Shown here in pieces: positions 1-9,187 of a stretch of DNA of 64,000 nt (the first letter of the stretch is position 1; every line of letters starts with the position of its first letter). Under the pieces are notes generated by a model. That model was not told the origin of the DNA. It did not search any database and was given only the letters and a program-made list of their open reading frames with translations. The stretch is from Arthrobacter sp. B6 (lineage in GTDB: Bacteria > Actinomycetota > Actinomycetes > Actinomycetales > Micrococcaceae), in the NCBI RefSeq assembly GCF_001663775.1, contig NZ_KV467168.1:3235233-3299232 (forward strand), given 5' to 3'. Made by a program: the position numbers and the translations under genes.

Positions 1-1322
1 ACCTGTTCGTTGGCCTGGGTCAGGGAGCTGGCCGGCGCCTTGCCGGACACCACTGCGTCCATGGCGGGCTCCATGATCCCCTTGACCTTGGCGGTGTTGT
101 CCGTGATCGGGTACAGGAACGTGGTCTTGTTCTTGACGTGCTCGGTGAATGCGGTAACGTCCACACCCTTCGCCTTGAAGGCTTCGGCAGCCTTGTCGGA
201 GGAGGACTTGAGGGCAGGGAAGACAACGGCCTTGGAGGCTACGACGTCCTGGCAGTCAGCCGAGGCGAGGTACTCGACCCACTTGATGGAGGCGTCCTTC
301 TTCTTGGTTCCGGCCCAGATCGAGTCGGCCAGGCCGTTGAACATCGATGCACGCTCGCCCTCCGGGCCAACCGGGGTGGGGGCGATGCCTACCTCGATGC
401 CCTGGTAACCGGTGTACTGGCCTGTCATCCACGAACCGTGGGCGTTGATGGCCGACTTGCCGGCAGCGAAGGTGTCCGCCATGCTCGCACCGACCGTGGT
501 CTCCAGTTTGGGCATGTAGCCCTTGTTGGCCAGTCCGGCGAACCATTCCATGCTTTCCTGGAACTTGGGGTCGTCGTAGTTGTACTGCGTGCCCCACGGG
601 TTCTTGTCCGTGTGGGACCAGCCCGTGGTGTTGGTGAGGTAGCTCCACTCCGTCTGGCCGGAGGAGTCGCCGCCGCCGTTAAGGCCCAGGCCATAGACAG
701 CGACGTTGTTCTTGTCGAAGCCGGCTTCGTCGCCGCGCTTGCCGTTCTTGTCCACAGTGAGGTGGGCGATGACCTTTTCGTAGCTTCCGCCGTCTTCGGG
801 GTTCCAGGTGAGGTCCTTCATCTGGTCCTCGGTGACACCGGCGCTGGCGAGCATGGCCTTGTTGTAGAACAGTCCGATGGTGTCCCAGTCCTTCGGCAGG
901 CCGTAGCGCTTGCCGTCCTGGCCCACCCAGAGCTCGGCGAGGCCTTCGTTGTAGGCCGACAGGTCCACGTTGTCTTTCTCGACGGCGTCGTCGATGGCCA
1001 GGAGCTGGTTGTTTTCGGCGAGTTCGCCGTAGCGTCCAAGGTGGTTGGTGAAGACGTCCGGGGCGGTGCCGCCCACAAAGCCGTTGGTCAGCGTGCTCCA
1101 GTAGTCATCCCACCCGCGCTGGGTGATCTTGACTGTGATGTCCGGATTGGCCTTGGTGAAATCGTCAGCACACTGTTGGTAGGCCGGGAGCTGGTTGGCG
1201 TCCCAGAGCCAGTAGCTGATCTCCCCCTTGGCTGATTCGGCCGAGGAGGATGAGCCTCCACAGGCGGACAGGGAGAGTGCCACAGCTGTGGCGACGGCGA
1301 CGGCGCCTAGGGTTTTCTTCAT
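1..1322 (-). CDS. Sugar ABC transporter substrate-binding lipoprotein (3' end outside window)
   Basis: Extracellular binding subunit of a carbohydrate ABC importer (bacterial extracellular solute-binding family 1). The 440 codons visible start MKKTLGAVAV and carry a lipoprotein signal with lipobox LSAC (Cys21), then a GGSSSS linker. The mature part has features usual in the family, such as ANPDITVKI after the first strand and GTAPDVF near residue 75. The ATG at 1322 has GGAAAG seven bases upstream. It is the last visible gene of a leftward operon behind two permeases, 44 nt downstream of the nearer one. No ATPase gene is seen; importers of this type commonly share MsiK-like ATPases encoded elsewhere. 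The substrate cannot be read from sequence. The C-terminal end lies left of the window. Confidence 0.9.
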   Translation of the reverse strand, partial: MKKTLGAVAVATAVALSLSACGGSSSSAESAKGEISYWLWDANQLPAYQQCADDFTKANPDITVKITQRGWDDYWSTLTNGFVGGTAPDVFTNHLGRYGELAENNQLLAIDDAVEKDNVDLSAYNEGLAELWVGQDGKRYGLPKDWDTIGLFYNKAMLASAGVTEDQMKDLTWNPEDGGSYEKVIAHLTVDKNGKRGDEAGFDKNNVAVYGLGLNGGGDSSGQTEWSYLTNTTGWSHTDKNPWGTQYNYDDPKFQESMEWFAGLANKGYMPKLETTVGASMADTFAAGKSAINAHGSWMTGQYTGYQGIEVGIAPTPVGPEGERASMFNGLADSIWAGTKKKDASIKWVEYLASADCQDVVASKAVVFPALKSSSDKAAEAFKAKGVDVTAFTEHVKNKTTFLYPITDNTAKVKGIMEPAMDAVVSGKAPASSLTQANEQ

Positions 1323-1366
1323 GGTTCTACTTTCCGTTCGGGGATGCGGATGGTTTTGGCGGGGGA

Positions 1367-2293
1367 CTACTTGATACCGGAGAAGCCGATGGAGTTGACG
1401 ATCTTCTTGCCGAAAGCGGCGAAGAGGATGAGGACGGGCAGGGCAGAAACCAGTGTTGCGGCCATGAGGCCGGACCAGTCCGGCGCCCCCTGCGGAGACT
1501 GTGATTTGAAGACGCCCAGGCCCACCTGCAGGACGCGGACGTCATCCTGGGAACCGACCAGCAACGGCCAGAAGTACTCGTTCCACTGGCCGATGAAGGT
1601 GAGCAGCGCCAGTGTGGCGATGGGGGCTGCGGCGTTGGGGAGCACGATCTGGAAGAAGATGCGCAGGTGCTTGGCGCCGTCGAGCATTGCCGCCTCTTCG
1701 ACCTCGCGGGACATGTTCAGGAAGAACTGGCGCAGGAAGAAGATCGCAAACGGCGTCATGAAGACGTAAGGCAGGACCATGCCGAGCATTGTGTTGAGCA
1801 GGTCCAGGTTCTTGATCAGCAGGAAGTTCGGCAGGGCCGTAAATATCGGCGGAACCAGCATGGTGCCCAGGAACAGGCTGAAGACGGCGTTCCGGCCCCT
1901 CCAGCGCAGCCGGGCAAAGGCGTAGGCGGCCATTGAACTGAAAAACACCGCTCCGGCTGTGGTGATGGAGGAGAAGACGATGGAGTTCCGCAGGTACAGC
2001 CAGAAGTCGATGGCGGCACCGGAGCCGCCTTCTGCGACGGCATCGGCGGGGCTCTGCAGCCCAAAAACCCGCATAAAGGCGCCAAAGGTGAATTCCGCGG
2101 GAAGCAGGCTGGCCGAATTGGAAGCCAGTGCCGCGTTCGTGGACAGCGCCGTGCGCAGCACCCAGAGGAACGGCAGGACGGAGACCGCGATGGCCAGGAC
2201 AAGGAGGGCCCACGCGCCCGCGCGTCGGGGGTTGAAAGGACGACGGCGGCGGGTTGGGGCCGGCAACGGTGCGCGGCTGGTGGTGGTGGTCAT
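1367..2293 (-). CDS. Sugar ABC transporter permease, MalG type
   Basis: Inner-membrane permease of the carbohydrate importer (BPD_transp_1, CUT1 class), 308 aa. An Arg-rich cytoplasmic N terminus is followed by a first membrane helix at about residues 27-45 and five more hydrophobic segments. The EAA loop that contacts the ATPase is clear at about residues 199-219 (EEAAMLDGAKHLRIFFQIVLP). Nine bases separate it from the upstream MalF-type gene, so the two are co-transcribed and form the heterodimeric channel. The end KKIVNSIGFSGIK is typical of MalG-like proteins. Confidence 0.93.
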   Translation of the reverse strand: MTTTTSRAPLPAPTRRRRPFNPRRAGAWALLVLAIAVSVLPFLWVLRTALSTNAALASNSASLLPAEFTFGAFMRVFGLQSPADAVAEGGSGAAIDFWLYLRNSIVFSSITTAGAVFFSSMAAYAFARLRWRGRNAVFSLFLGTMLVPPIFTALPNFLLIKNLDLLNTMLGMVLPYVFMTPFAIFFLRQFFLNMSREVEEAAMLDGAKHLRIFFQIVLPNAAAPIATLALLTFIGQWNEYFWPLLVGSQDDVRVLQVGLGVFKSQSPQGAPDWSGLMAATLVSALPVLILFAAFGKKIVNSIGFSGIK

Positions 2294-2302
2294 GAGGGCT
2301 CC

Positions 2303-3244
2303 TTAGTCCAGGTCCGACTCGTTGCCCTTAAGGAACTTCATCTGGATGAAGGCCACCAGGGCGAGGATGAGGAAGAGAATGACGGCGATGGCGGAGCCGT
2401 AGCCGAAGTCCGACTCGGTGAAGGCCCGTTGGTAGATGTAGTACTGGATGACGCGGGTGGCGTTGACGGGGCCGCCCTGGGTGGTCACGGCCACGGTGTC
2501 GAAGACCTGGAAGGAGCCGATCACCGTGACGACGAGGACCAGGACCAGCACCGGCCGCAGCAGCGGAATGGTGATTTTGCGGAAGGTCTGGAAGGGTGAA
2601 GCGCCGTCCAGTTTGGCCACTTCATAGACGTGGCCCGGGATGGCCTGCAGCCCGGCGAAGATCAGCAGCGCGGTGTAGCCCATATGGCGCCAGGTGTTGA
2701 TCACGGCCTGGGTGGGAATGGCCCACTCCTCGCTTCCGAAAAACGCGACGCGGGACAGTCCGGCCCATTCGATGAACTGGTTCACTACGCCGATCTGGTA
2801 GTCCAGCATCCAGAACCAGAGCAGCGCGGCGATGACGTTTGACATCAGGTAGGGCAGGAGCAGGGCGCCGCGGATCAGGGTGGACTTGGCGACCTGGTGC
2901 ATCAGGAGGGCCAGCCCCAAGGCCAGGGCGGTCTGGAGGACGATGTTGAGGAAGACGTACTGCCCTGTGACGGCCAGGGAATTCCAGAAGAGCGGGTCCT
3001 TGGCGATCGCCGTGTAGTTGTCCATCCCGATCCATTCCGGGTCTCCCAGGATGTTGTACTCCGTAAAGCTCAGGTACACGCCGCGGATGGTGGGGACGAC
3101 GTAGAAAAAGACGAACCCGATCATGGCGGGGGCGATGAAGAGGAGCGCGATCTTGAGGTCGCCGAGCCGGCGGTGACCGCCTCGCGGCGCGGGTGCTTCG
3201 GACTGTGGCGGGGCGGATCTCGTGTGCTTGGCAAGGGTGGTCAT
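2303..3244 (-). CDS. Sugar ABC transporter permease, MalF type
   Basis: First gene of the leftward importer operon, 313 aa. Six membrane spans are predicted by eye, the first at about residues 31-51 (ALLFIAPAMIGFVFFYVV). The EAA loop lies at about residues 207-227 (YEVAKLDGASPFQTFRKI). The ATG at 3244 follows AAAGGG at a spacing of six. Upstream lies a 212 bp region shared with the divergent oxidoreductase gene, containing two LacI-type operators. It pairs with the MalG-type permease downstream. The substrate is unknown; the linked Gfo/Idh enzyme suggests a sugar or polyol. Confidence 0.93.
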   Translation of the reverse strand: MTTLAKHTRSAPPQSEAPAPRGGHRRLGDLKIALLFIAPAMIGFVFFYVVPTIRGVYLSFTEYNILGDPEWIGMDNYTAIAKDPLFWNSLAVTGQYVFLNIVLQTALALGLALLMHQVAKSTLIRGALLLPYLMSNVIAALLWFWMLDYQIGVVNQFIEWAGLSRVAFFGSEEWAIPTQAVINTWRHMGYTALLIFAGLQAIPGHVYEVAKLDGASPFQTFRKITIPLLRPVLVLVLVVTVIGSFQVFDTVAVTTQGGPVNATRVIQYYIYQRAFTESDFGYGSAIAVILFLILALVAFIQMKFLKGNESDLD

Positions 3245-3289
3245 CGTCGACCCTTTCCTGACTGTGATGTGGATAACAACTGCCGAGAA

Positions 3290-3305
3290 ATCTACACGAG
3301 TAGAT
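3290..3305. promoter_or_regulatory. LacI-type operator, site 1
   Basis: ATCTACACGAGTAGAT is a 16 bp inverted repeat centred on CG with 14 of 16 positions symmetric. It lies 46 bp upstream of the MalF-type permease start. The right half GAGTAGAT is shared exactly with site 2. A central CG and this size are usual for LacI/GalR operators, and a LacI gene lies at 4674. Binding by that protein is inference. Confidence 0.7.
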
Positions 3306-3365
3306 AGGAGGTGGCAAGTGTTATTTTCTGCCTGAGCATGTAAGGATTTATCCAGTTGCTAGGCT

Positions 3366-3381
3366 ATTGACTCGAGTAGAT
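3366..3381. promoter_or_regulatory. LacI-type operator, site 2
   Basis: ATTGACTCGAGTAGAT is centred on CG with 12 of 16 positions symmetric and a perfect core ACTCGAGT. It shares GAGTAGAT with the site at 3290 and lies 76 bp centre to centre from it, on the side of the rightward oxidoreductase gene. The pair would let one repressor control both divergent transcripts, perhaps by looping. Confidence 0.65.
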
Positions 3382-3456
3382 CCCGGTGTAACACTGGGAA
3401 TCCTGATGGACAGCGCTTGCCAGGCGCCGTTTCCCAGCACCCTTGAAAGAGAGACC

Positions 3457-4659
3457 ATGACCTTTTCAGTCGGCGTAGTAGGCGTTGGCCAGTTTGGTGG
3501 CCAATTTGCCCACCTGTTCAATCTCCACCCGGGGGTCAGTGCCGTGCGGGTGGTGGACGAGCTTCCGGAGCGTGCGGCCGAAGCAGTGGACCGCTACCAC
3601 TTGGCCGGTTCGGAGCCGAGCTTTGACGCCCTCCTCGCCTCCGACGTCGACGCCGTGGCCATCTTCACCCAACGCTGGACGCACGGTCCGCTGGTGGAGC
3701 AGGCGCTCCGCGCCGGCAAGCACGTCTACTCAGCCGTCCCCATGGCCATATCCGAGGAAGAAATTGCCCGGATCATCGACGCGGTCCAGGAGACCGGCCT
3801 GACCTACATGATGGGGGAGACCAGCTATTACAACCCTGCCACCGTTTATGCGCGCAAGCAGCTTGCGGCCGGCAGCTTCGGGCGGATCTTCTACACCGAA
3901 GGCGACTACGTCCACGACATGGACCTGGGTTTCTACGATGCTTACCAGTACAGCGGCGGTGACCGCTGGAAGGAAACCGCCAGCTACCCGCCCATGCTGT
4001 ACCCCACGCACGCGGTCGGGGGAGTGCTGGGTGCCGTCCCGGCCCACGCGGTCAGCGTCAGCTGCGTTGGCGTCAAGGATGACCGCAACGACGGTGTCTT
4101 TGACAAGGAGGTCAGCATGTTCGGCAACGACTTCTCCAACGCCACGGCCCTCTTTGAACTCAACGACGGCGGCGTCATGCGCACCAATGAGATGCGCCGC
4201 GTGGGCTACCCCTCGCACATCAGGGAGTCCAGGTTCCGGTTCTTCGGGACGGAGGCCAGTTTCGAGCAGCTCGCAAAGGTTACGGTCTGGCAGGACAAGG
4301 AAAACGTCCATGACATTTCAGAGCAGCTGGAAACACGCCCCAGTATGTCCCTGGACGACCCGTCGCTGGCGAACGTCGCCCCGGAGCTGAGGGACGCGTT
4401 CGTCTCCGGGCTATCGCCCGTCCACGACGCCGAACGGCTTCCGGAGGAGTTCCGCGGCGCACCCAACGGCCACGAGGGAAGCCACCACTTCCTGGTGGAC
4501 GACTTCGTGACAGCGGTCAACAGCGGCACGCTGCCGCCGGTCAACGCCTGGGTTGCTGCCCGGTTCACGCTGCCCGGCATCGTGGCGCACCAGTCGGCCC
4601 TCCGCGGCGGGGAGCGGCTGCCCATCCGCGACTTCGGCGACGCCCCGGCAATCCGATAG
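3457..4659 (+). CDS. Gfo/Idh/MocA family oxidoreductase lacking the EKP lysine
   Basis: Predicted NAD(P)-dependent sugar or polyol dehydrogenase, 400 aa. The Rossmann motif is GVGQFGGQ near residues 8-15. The family normally has a catalytic Lys in an E-K-P motif about 95 residues in; here the matching stretch reads HVYSAVPMA, with no lysine. The downstream GETSYYNPAT and GGDRWKETASYPPM stretches fit the C-terminal substrate domain. The ATG at 3457 is preceded by GAAAGAGAG; an upstream in-frame start at 3367 would overlap operator site 2 and is less likely. Divergent from the ABC importer and followed by a LacI gene, so probably acts on the imported sugar. Exact reaction unknown; the altered motif could mean a different chemistry. 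Confidence 0.85.
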   Translation: MTFSVGVVGVGQFGGQFAHLFNLHPGVSAVRVVDELPERAAEAVDRYHLAGSEPSFDALLASDVDAVAIFTQRWTHGPLVEQALRAGKHVYSAVPMAISEEEIARIIDAVQETGLTYMMGETSYYNPATVYARKQLAAGSFGRIFYTEGDYVHDMDLGFYDAYQYSGGDRWKETASYPPMLYPTHAVGGVLGAVPAHAVSVSCVGVKDDRNDGVFDKEVSMFGNDFSNATALFELNDGGVMRTNEMRRVGYPSHIRESRFRFFGTEASFEQLAKVTVWQDKENVHDISEQLETRPSMSLDDPSLANVAPELRDAFVSGLSPVHDAERLPEEFRGAPNGHEGSHHFLVDDFVTAVNSGTLPPVNAWVAARFTLPGIVAHQSALRGGERLPIRDFGDAPAIR

Positions 4660-4660
4660 C

Positions 4661-4666
4661 TAGCAT
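4661..4666 (+). promoter_or_regulatory. Candidate -10 hexamer for a leaderless transcript
   Basis: TAGCAT followed by seven bases and ATG at 4674. The spacing puts the transcription start at or next to the start codon. Confidence 0.45.
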
Positions 4667-4673
4667 GGACCCC

Positions 4674-5693
4674 ATGACGACTCCAGCAGCGCATGCGCCG
4701 CGTGCCCCGGTCACCCGCAAGGACGTCGCCAGGTATGCCGGCGTCAGCACCGCCGTCGTCAGTTACGTGGTCAACAGGGGGCCGAAGAAAGTGGCGCCCG
4801 CAACCGAAGCGAAGGTCCAGGATGCCATCCGCGTCCTGGGCTACCGCCCGAATGCAGCCGCCCGTGCGCTCAAGCTTGGCTCCAGCGAGACGTTGGGGCT
4901 CGTGGTCCCGGACATTTCCAACCCCTTTTTCGCCCTCTTCTCCCACGCGGTGGAGGACGCAGCCGCCGATCTGGGTTATGCGCTGGTGCTCAGCAACTCG
5001 GACGGAAACCTGGCCAAGGAGCGGCGCAATATCCGCAACCTCGCTGCCCGGCAGGTGGACGGCGTGCTGTTGGCCAGCGTGCTCTTTGAACCCGACCTTG
5101 AGGTGCTGGAAACGGCAGACATCCCTTCGGTGCTGCTGAACCAGGAACGGGACGCCCCCGGCTTCAACAGCATCGGAGTGGATCTCGCTGCCGGCGCCCG
5201 GATTGCCGTGCAGCACCTGATTGGCCACGGCCACACCAACATTGGCCTGGCGATGGGCACCAACGTTTCCGACAGCACAGACGGCCGTGAGGTGGGCTGG
5301 AGGGAGGCTTTGCAGGAGGCGGGCCTGCCCGAGGGGCCCATCGTGTACAGCGCATTCACCCGGCCCGGCGGATACCTGGCCGGGCAGCGCCTCCTGGCCT
5401 CGGTCAACCGGCCGACAGCGATCTTTGCCACCTCTGACATGCAGGGGATTGGTCTTTTGCGGGCGATCCATGAGGCCGGCCTGGCCGTGCCCGGCGATAT
5501 GGCGGTGGCGTCCTTTGACGGTTCCGCTGAGTCTGAATACTCCTGGCCCCCGCTGACCACCGTCGAGCAACCCGTGGCCGTCATGGCGGAGGCCGCGGTG
5601 GCAGCACTGGTGGGAGCCAGCCGTGGCGAGAAGCCCCGGCACCGGATCTTCCCCACCCAACTGCACGTCCGCCAGTCCTGCGGCTGTCCCTAA
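4674..5693 (+). CDS. LacI family transcriptional regulator
   Basis: One-domain sugar-responsive repressor, 339 aa from this start. The N-terminal helix-turn-helix reads TRKDVARYAGVSTAVVSYVV, followed by the hinge GYRPNAAARALKLG. A periplasmic-binding-protein-like effector domain follows (TLGLVVPDISNPFF; ASFDGSAESEYSWPPLTTV). An ATG at 4665 is also in frame; 4674 is preferred because TAGCAT lies seven bases before it, and no good ribosome site serves 4665. The gene follows the Gfo/Idh gene by 14 bp and most likely controls the divergent importer and dehydrogenase through the two GAGTAGAT operators. The effector is unknown. The end RQSCGCP is common in this family. Confidence 0.93.
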   Translation: MTTPAAHAPRAPVTRKDVARYAGVSTAVVSYVVNRGPKKVAPATEAKVQDAIRVLGYRPNAAARALKLGSSETLGLVVPDISNPFFALFSHAVEDAAADLGYALVLSNSDGNLAKERRNIRNLAARQVDGVLLASVLFEPDLEVLETADIPSVLLNQERDAPGFNSIGVDLAAGARIAVQHLIGHGHTNIGLAMGTNVSDSTDGREVGWREALQEAGLPEGPIVYSAFTRPGGYLAGQRLLASVNRPTAIFATSDMQGIGLLRAIHEAGLAVPGDMAVASFDGSAESEYSWPPLTTVEQPVAVMAEAAVAALVGASRGEKPRHRIFPTQLHVRQSCGCP

Positions 5694-5706
5694 CCGAGGG
5701 CGCTTT

Positions 5707-6492
5707 CTAGCCCGCGATCCGCAGCTTTCCGGTCCTCTCGGCCAGGATCCGCCGGGCTTCCGGGCTCAAGCCGGAATCGCTGATGACCTCGTCCGCTTCG
5801 TCGAGGGCCGCGATGGTGCTGATCCCGAGCATGCCCCACTTGGTATGGTCGGCCAGCACGACGACGGTACGCGCCGCGGCCACAAAGGCCCGGTCCGTCT
5901 CGGCCTCCAGGAGGTTGGGCGTGGTGAACCCGGCATCGGCGTCCATGCCGTGCACGCCCAGGAACAGCACGTCCAGGTGCAGCTGCTTCAGCGCCGCGGT
6001 CGCGATGGGTCCCACCAAAGCGTCCGACGGCGTGCGCTCGCCGCCGATGAGGATCACCGTGGAACCGTACCGGGCTGACCCGGCCGGGGGGCCGTGGTGG
6101 AAAAGATCCGCGATGCGCACCGAGTTGGTGACCACGGTGATGCGCGGCCCGTTGACCAGTTCCCTGGCCAGGGCCCAGGTGGTGGTTCCGGCGCTGAGGC
6201 CCACGGCCATGCCTTCGTGCACCAGTCCGGCCGCCTCCTGGGCGATGGCCCGCTTCTCGGCGGTCAACTGCGTGGACTTCAGGTCGAATCCAGGCTCGTG
6301 GGTGCTGGTGTCGCCCGGAATTTTCGCCCCGCCATGGATGCGCTCCAGCAGGCCGCCTTCCTCCAGCAGTTCAATGTCCCGGCGCACGGTCATCAGCGAA
6401 ACGCCCAACTGCTGGGCCAAATCGGACACGCGAACAACCCGCTCCCGCTGGACAGCGTCCACAATCGCCTGATGTCGAGCGGCAGGGAGCAT
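5707..6492 (-). CDS. DeoR family transcriptional regulator
   Basis: Sugar-phosphate-responsive regulator, 261 aa. The N-terminal winged helix reads HQAIVDAVQRERVVRVSDLA then LGVSLMTVRRDIELLEEGG, and ERIHGGA marks its end. The C-terminal DeoRC effector domain (ISOCOT fold) shows LSAGTTTWALA, VVTNS and LFLGVHGMD. The stop is 14 bp from the convergent LacI stop. AAAGGAA lies upstream of the ATG. No obvious target gene is adjacent, so its regulon cannot be given; upstream of it lies a 230 bp gap and then acs. Confidence 0.9.
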   Translation of the reverse strand: MLPAARHQAIVDAVQRERVVRVSDLAQQLGVSLMTVRRDIELLEEGGLLERIHGGAKIPGDTSTHEPGFDLKSTQLTAEKRAIAQEAAGLVHEGMAVGLSAGTTTWALARELVNGPRITVVTNSVRIADLFHHGPPAGSARYGSTVILIGGERTPSDALVGPIATAALKQLHLDVLFLGVHGMDADAGFTTPNLLEAETDRAFVAAARTVVVLADHTKWGMLGISTIAALDEADEVISDSGLSPEARRILAERTGKLRIAG

Positions 6493-6724
6493 CGGGGCGG
6501 TTCCTTTAGGCAGGCGACAGGGCTGGGTCCAGTCTAGGCGTCACCACCGCTGAGCAGTGGCAGTCATCCTCCGCGCGCTGCTTCAGGCAAACGGCGACGG
6601 CGCCGCCCACAGTGGTGAGAAGCGCCGCCGACGAGGAGTGGGAGTTATGCGGAAGCGTGCGTCAGAAGCGAGGAACGAGCTAGCACGCGGAGCATGAGTC
6701 CCTCTCCTCGCCCCAGCCACGCAC

Positions 6725-8770
6725 TCACTTCCGGAGCGAGGCCGCGATCTGCTGCATGACGGTGTTGTCTGCCAGGGTGGTGGCGTCGCCGGGGTCGCGG
6801 CCTTCTGCGACGTCCTTGAGGAGGCGGCGCATGATCTTGCCGGAGCGGGTTTTGGGGAGTTCCGGGACCACGAGGATGGTTTTGGGTTTGGCGATGGGGC
6901 CGATTTCCTTGCCGACGTGGTTGCGGAGGTCCTGGATAGTGGCGTCGCCGGAGTCCACGGCGTCGCCGCGGAGGATGACGAACGCGACGACTGCCTGGCC
7001 GGTGGTTTCGTCCGCGGCGCCCACGACCGCGGCTTCGGCCACGGAGGGGTGGGAGACCAGGGCGGATTCGATCTCGGTGGTGGAGAGCCGGTGGCCGGAG
7101 ACGTTCATGACGTCATCCACGCGGCCCAGGAGCCAAATGTCGCCGTCCTCGTCCTTTTTGGCGCCGTCGCCGGCGAAGTACATGGTCTCGAACCGGGACC
7201 AGTAGGTGTCCTTGAACCGTTCGGGGTCGCCCCAGATGCCGCGGAGCATGGCGGGCCAGGGCTCGCGGATGACCAGGAACCCGCCGTGGCCGTTGGGCAC
7301 GGACTCGCCCATTTCGTCCACGACGTCCACCGCGATGCCGGGCAGCGGCACCTGCGCGGAGCCCGGCTTGGTGGCCGTGACCCCGGGCAGCGGAGCGATC
7401 ATCTGCGCGCCGGTTTCGGTCTGCCACCAGGTGTCAACGATGGGTGCAGGGTTCTCCTTCTTCTCGCCGTTCTTGCCGGCGTTGCCGCCGATGACGTCCC
7501 GGTACCACATCCAGGCCTCGGGATTGATGGATTCGCCAACTGAACCGAGGACGCGGATCGAGGAGAGGTCGTACTTGTCCGGGATGTCCCGGCCCCATTT
7601 CATGAACGTCCGGATCGCGGTGGGAGCGGTGTAGAGGATGGAGACCTTGTACTTCTCCACGATTTCCCACCAGCGGCCCTGGTGCGGGGAGTCCGGGGTG
7701 CCTTCGTACATGACCTGGGTGGCGCCGTTGATGAGCGGGGCGTAGGCGACGTAGGAGTGGCCGGTGACCCAGCCGACGTCGGCCGTGCACCAGTAGACGT
7801 CCGTCCCGGGGTGCAGGTCGAAGACGGCCTTGTGCGTGTACGCGGTCTGGGTGAGGTACCCGCCGGTGGTGTGCAGGATGCCCTTGGGCTTACCCGTGGT
7901 ACCCGAGGTGTAGAGGATGAACAGCGGGTGCTCGGAGTCGTGCCCGACGGCGGTGTGCTCCGGGGAGGCGGCGTCGACGGTGTCGGCCCACCAGTGGTCC
8001 CGGCCTTCGTGCCAGTCCACGTCCTGGCCGTTGCGCTTGACCACTATGACGTTCCGGACGGTGTGTCCGTCGCCTTGGCGGGAGAGGGCGTCGTCCACGG
8101 CGGTTTTGAGGGCGCTGGGCTTGCCGCGGCGGTAGGTGCCGTCGGCCGTGACCACGAGCTTGGCTTCGGCGTCGTCGATGCGGGAGCGCAAGGCATCGGC
8201 GGAGAACCCGCCGAACACCACGGAGTGCACGGCGCCGATGCGGGCGCAGGCCAGCAGGGTGATGACCGCTTCGGGGATCATGGGCAGGTAGACGGCCACC
8301 CGGTCGCCCTTGGCCACGCCGAGGGACTCGAAGGCGTTGGCGGCCTTCTTCACTTCCTCGGTGAGTTCGGCGTAGGTGTAGGTGCGGGTGTCGCCGGGTT
8401 CACCTTCGAAATGGATGGCCACCCGGTCCCCGAGCCCATTCTCCACGTGGCGGTCCAGGGCGTTGTACGCGGCGTTGACCTCCCCGCCCACGAACCATTT
8501 GGCGAAGGGCGGGTTGGACCAGTCAAGCGCCTCGTCGAAGTCCTTGGACCAGGTGAGCAGTTCACGGGCCTGCCTGGCCCAGAACGCCGGACGGTCAGCG
8601 TCCGCGTCCTCGTAGTCGGCTGCGGTGACAACGGCGTCGGCAGCGAATTCGGGGGTCGGCGCAAACTTGCGGTTCTCGTGCAGCAGGTTTTCGAAGGCGT
8701 CGCCCTGCTGGTCGCCCTGCACGGAAGATTCGGGAGCGGTGGCGGTGGAGCCGGGAGTGTCCTGGGACAT
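6725..8770 (-). CDS. acs: Acetate--CoA ligase (acetyl-CoA synthetase)
   Basis: Activates acetate with ATP and CoA to acetyl-CoA in the cytoplasm, 681 aa, full family length. The ANL signature [13 protein letters not shown] lies near residues 283-295, and the [10 protein letters not shown] adenylate motif and the hinge [13 protein letters not shown] follow. The C-terminal [13 protein letters not shown] holds the catalytic lysine that is the usual target of regulatory acetylation. A start at 8785 is open, but the ATG at 8770 has AGG six bases upstream and gives the usual MSQDTPG N terminus. The upstream region has a CRP/GlxR-like site. An AcuC-type deacetylase at 38665 could act on it, but this is inference. 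Confidence 0.96.
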   Translation of the reverse strand: MSQDTPGSTATAPESSVQGDQQGDAFENLLHENRKFAPTPEFAADAVVTAADYEDADADRPAFWARQARELLTWSKDFDEALDWSNPPFAKWFVGGEVNAAYNALDRHVENGLGDRVAIHFEGEPGDTRTYTYAELTEEVKKAANAFESLGVAKGDRVAVYLPMIPEAVITLLACARIGAVHSVVFGGFSADALRSRIDDAEAKLVVTADGTYRRGKPSALKTAVDDALSRQGDGHTVRNVIVVKRNGQDVDWHEGRDHWWADTVDAASPEHTAVGHDSEHPLFILYTSGTTGKPKGILHTTGGYLTQTAYTHKAVFDLHPGTDVYWCTADVGWVTGHSYVAYAPLINGATQVMYEGTPDSPHQGRWWEIVEKYKVSILYTAPTAIRTFMKWGRDIPDKYDLSSIRVLGSVGESINPEAWMWYRDVIGGNAGKNGEKKENPAPIVDTWWQTETGAQMIAPLPGVTATKPGSAQVPLPGIAVDVVDEMGESVPNGHGGFLVIREPWPAMLRGIWGDPERFKDTYWSRFETMYFAGDGAKKDEDGDIWLLGRVDDVMNVSGHRLSTTEIESALVSHPSVAEAAVVGAADETTGQAVVAFVILRGDAVDSGDATIQDLRNHVGKEIGPIAKPKTILVVPELPKTRSGKIMRRLLKDVAEGRDPGDATTLADNTVMQQIAASLRK

Positions 8771-9187
8771 GGTGAACCTCATCATTCATAGATCTTTGCT
8801 GCGCGGCCTGCACCGTGGCCGGGCCGTGCTCCGCCGCTTCGCGCGGCATTGGGCAGCGGCCGATCACGGACTTGCCGCAAAGAGCTGTTCCGAAAACAAG
8901 ACTAGTGCTTGAGCACGTGGCTGTGTGTGCCCTGTCACAGAGGTGACCGTGAACGGCGTTTATTAAGCGGTGAATGGTTTCGCGGACCCGGCGCCGACGT
9001 CAGGCGGCCAGCCCTTCGGCTAGTGATAGCGAAAGCTGTTGACTAGGCTGAGATTGAATTGTGACTTTCGACGGAGCCGTCCGGCAGGTAACAGCGTTGC
9101 ATGTGACCCGGCCGGCAGCACCGTTTCAGACGGCACGGTTTTTGGGACTGAAAGGTTCCGGTGCCGCCACGCTAAGGAGAAACAGAA
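8771..9187. other. Intergenic region between divergent acs and membrane protein gene
   Basis: 417 bp with no supported gene. It holds a CRP/GlxR-like site at 8924-8939 and AAGGAG at 9173 serving the rightward gene. Nothing resembling a riboswitch or tRNA was seen. Confidence 0.6.
8924..8939. promoter_or_regulatory. CRP/GlxR-like binding site upstream of acs
   Basis: TGTGTGCCCTGTCACA has the TGTG-N8-CACA spacing of the CRP family consensus, with a perfect right half TCACA and one mismatch on the left. It lies about 155 bp before the acs start. Actinobacterial GlxR regulates acetate genes in Corynebacterium; control here is inferred. Confidence 0.5.

Noticed and set aside
138..1235. Long rightward open frame (365 codons) opposite the binding-protein gene
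   Set aside because: It is antisense to a clear solute-binding lipoprotein, has low-complexity Val/Gly composition and no recognisable domain; a by-product of high GC.
4206..5666. 486-codon leftward frame opposite the Gfo/Idh and LacI genes
   Set aside because: Antisense shadow of two well-supported genes, no domain and no ribosome site.
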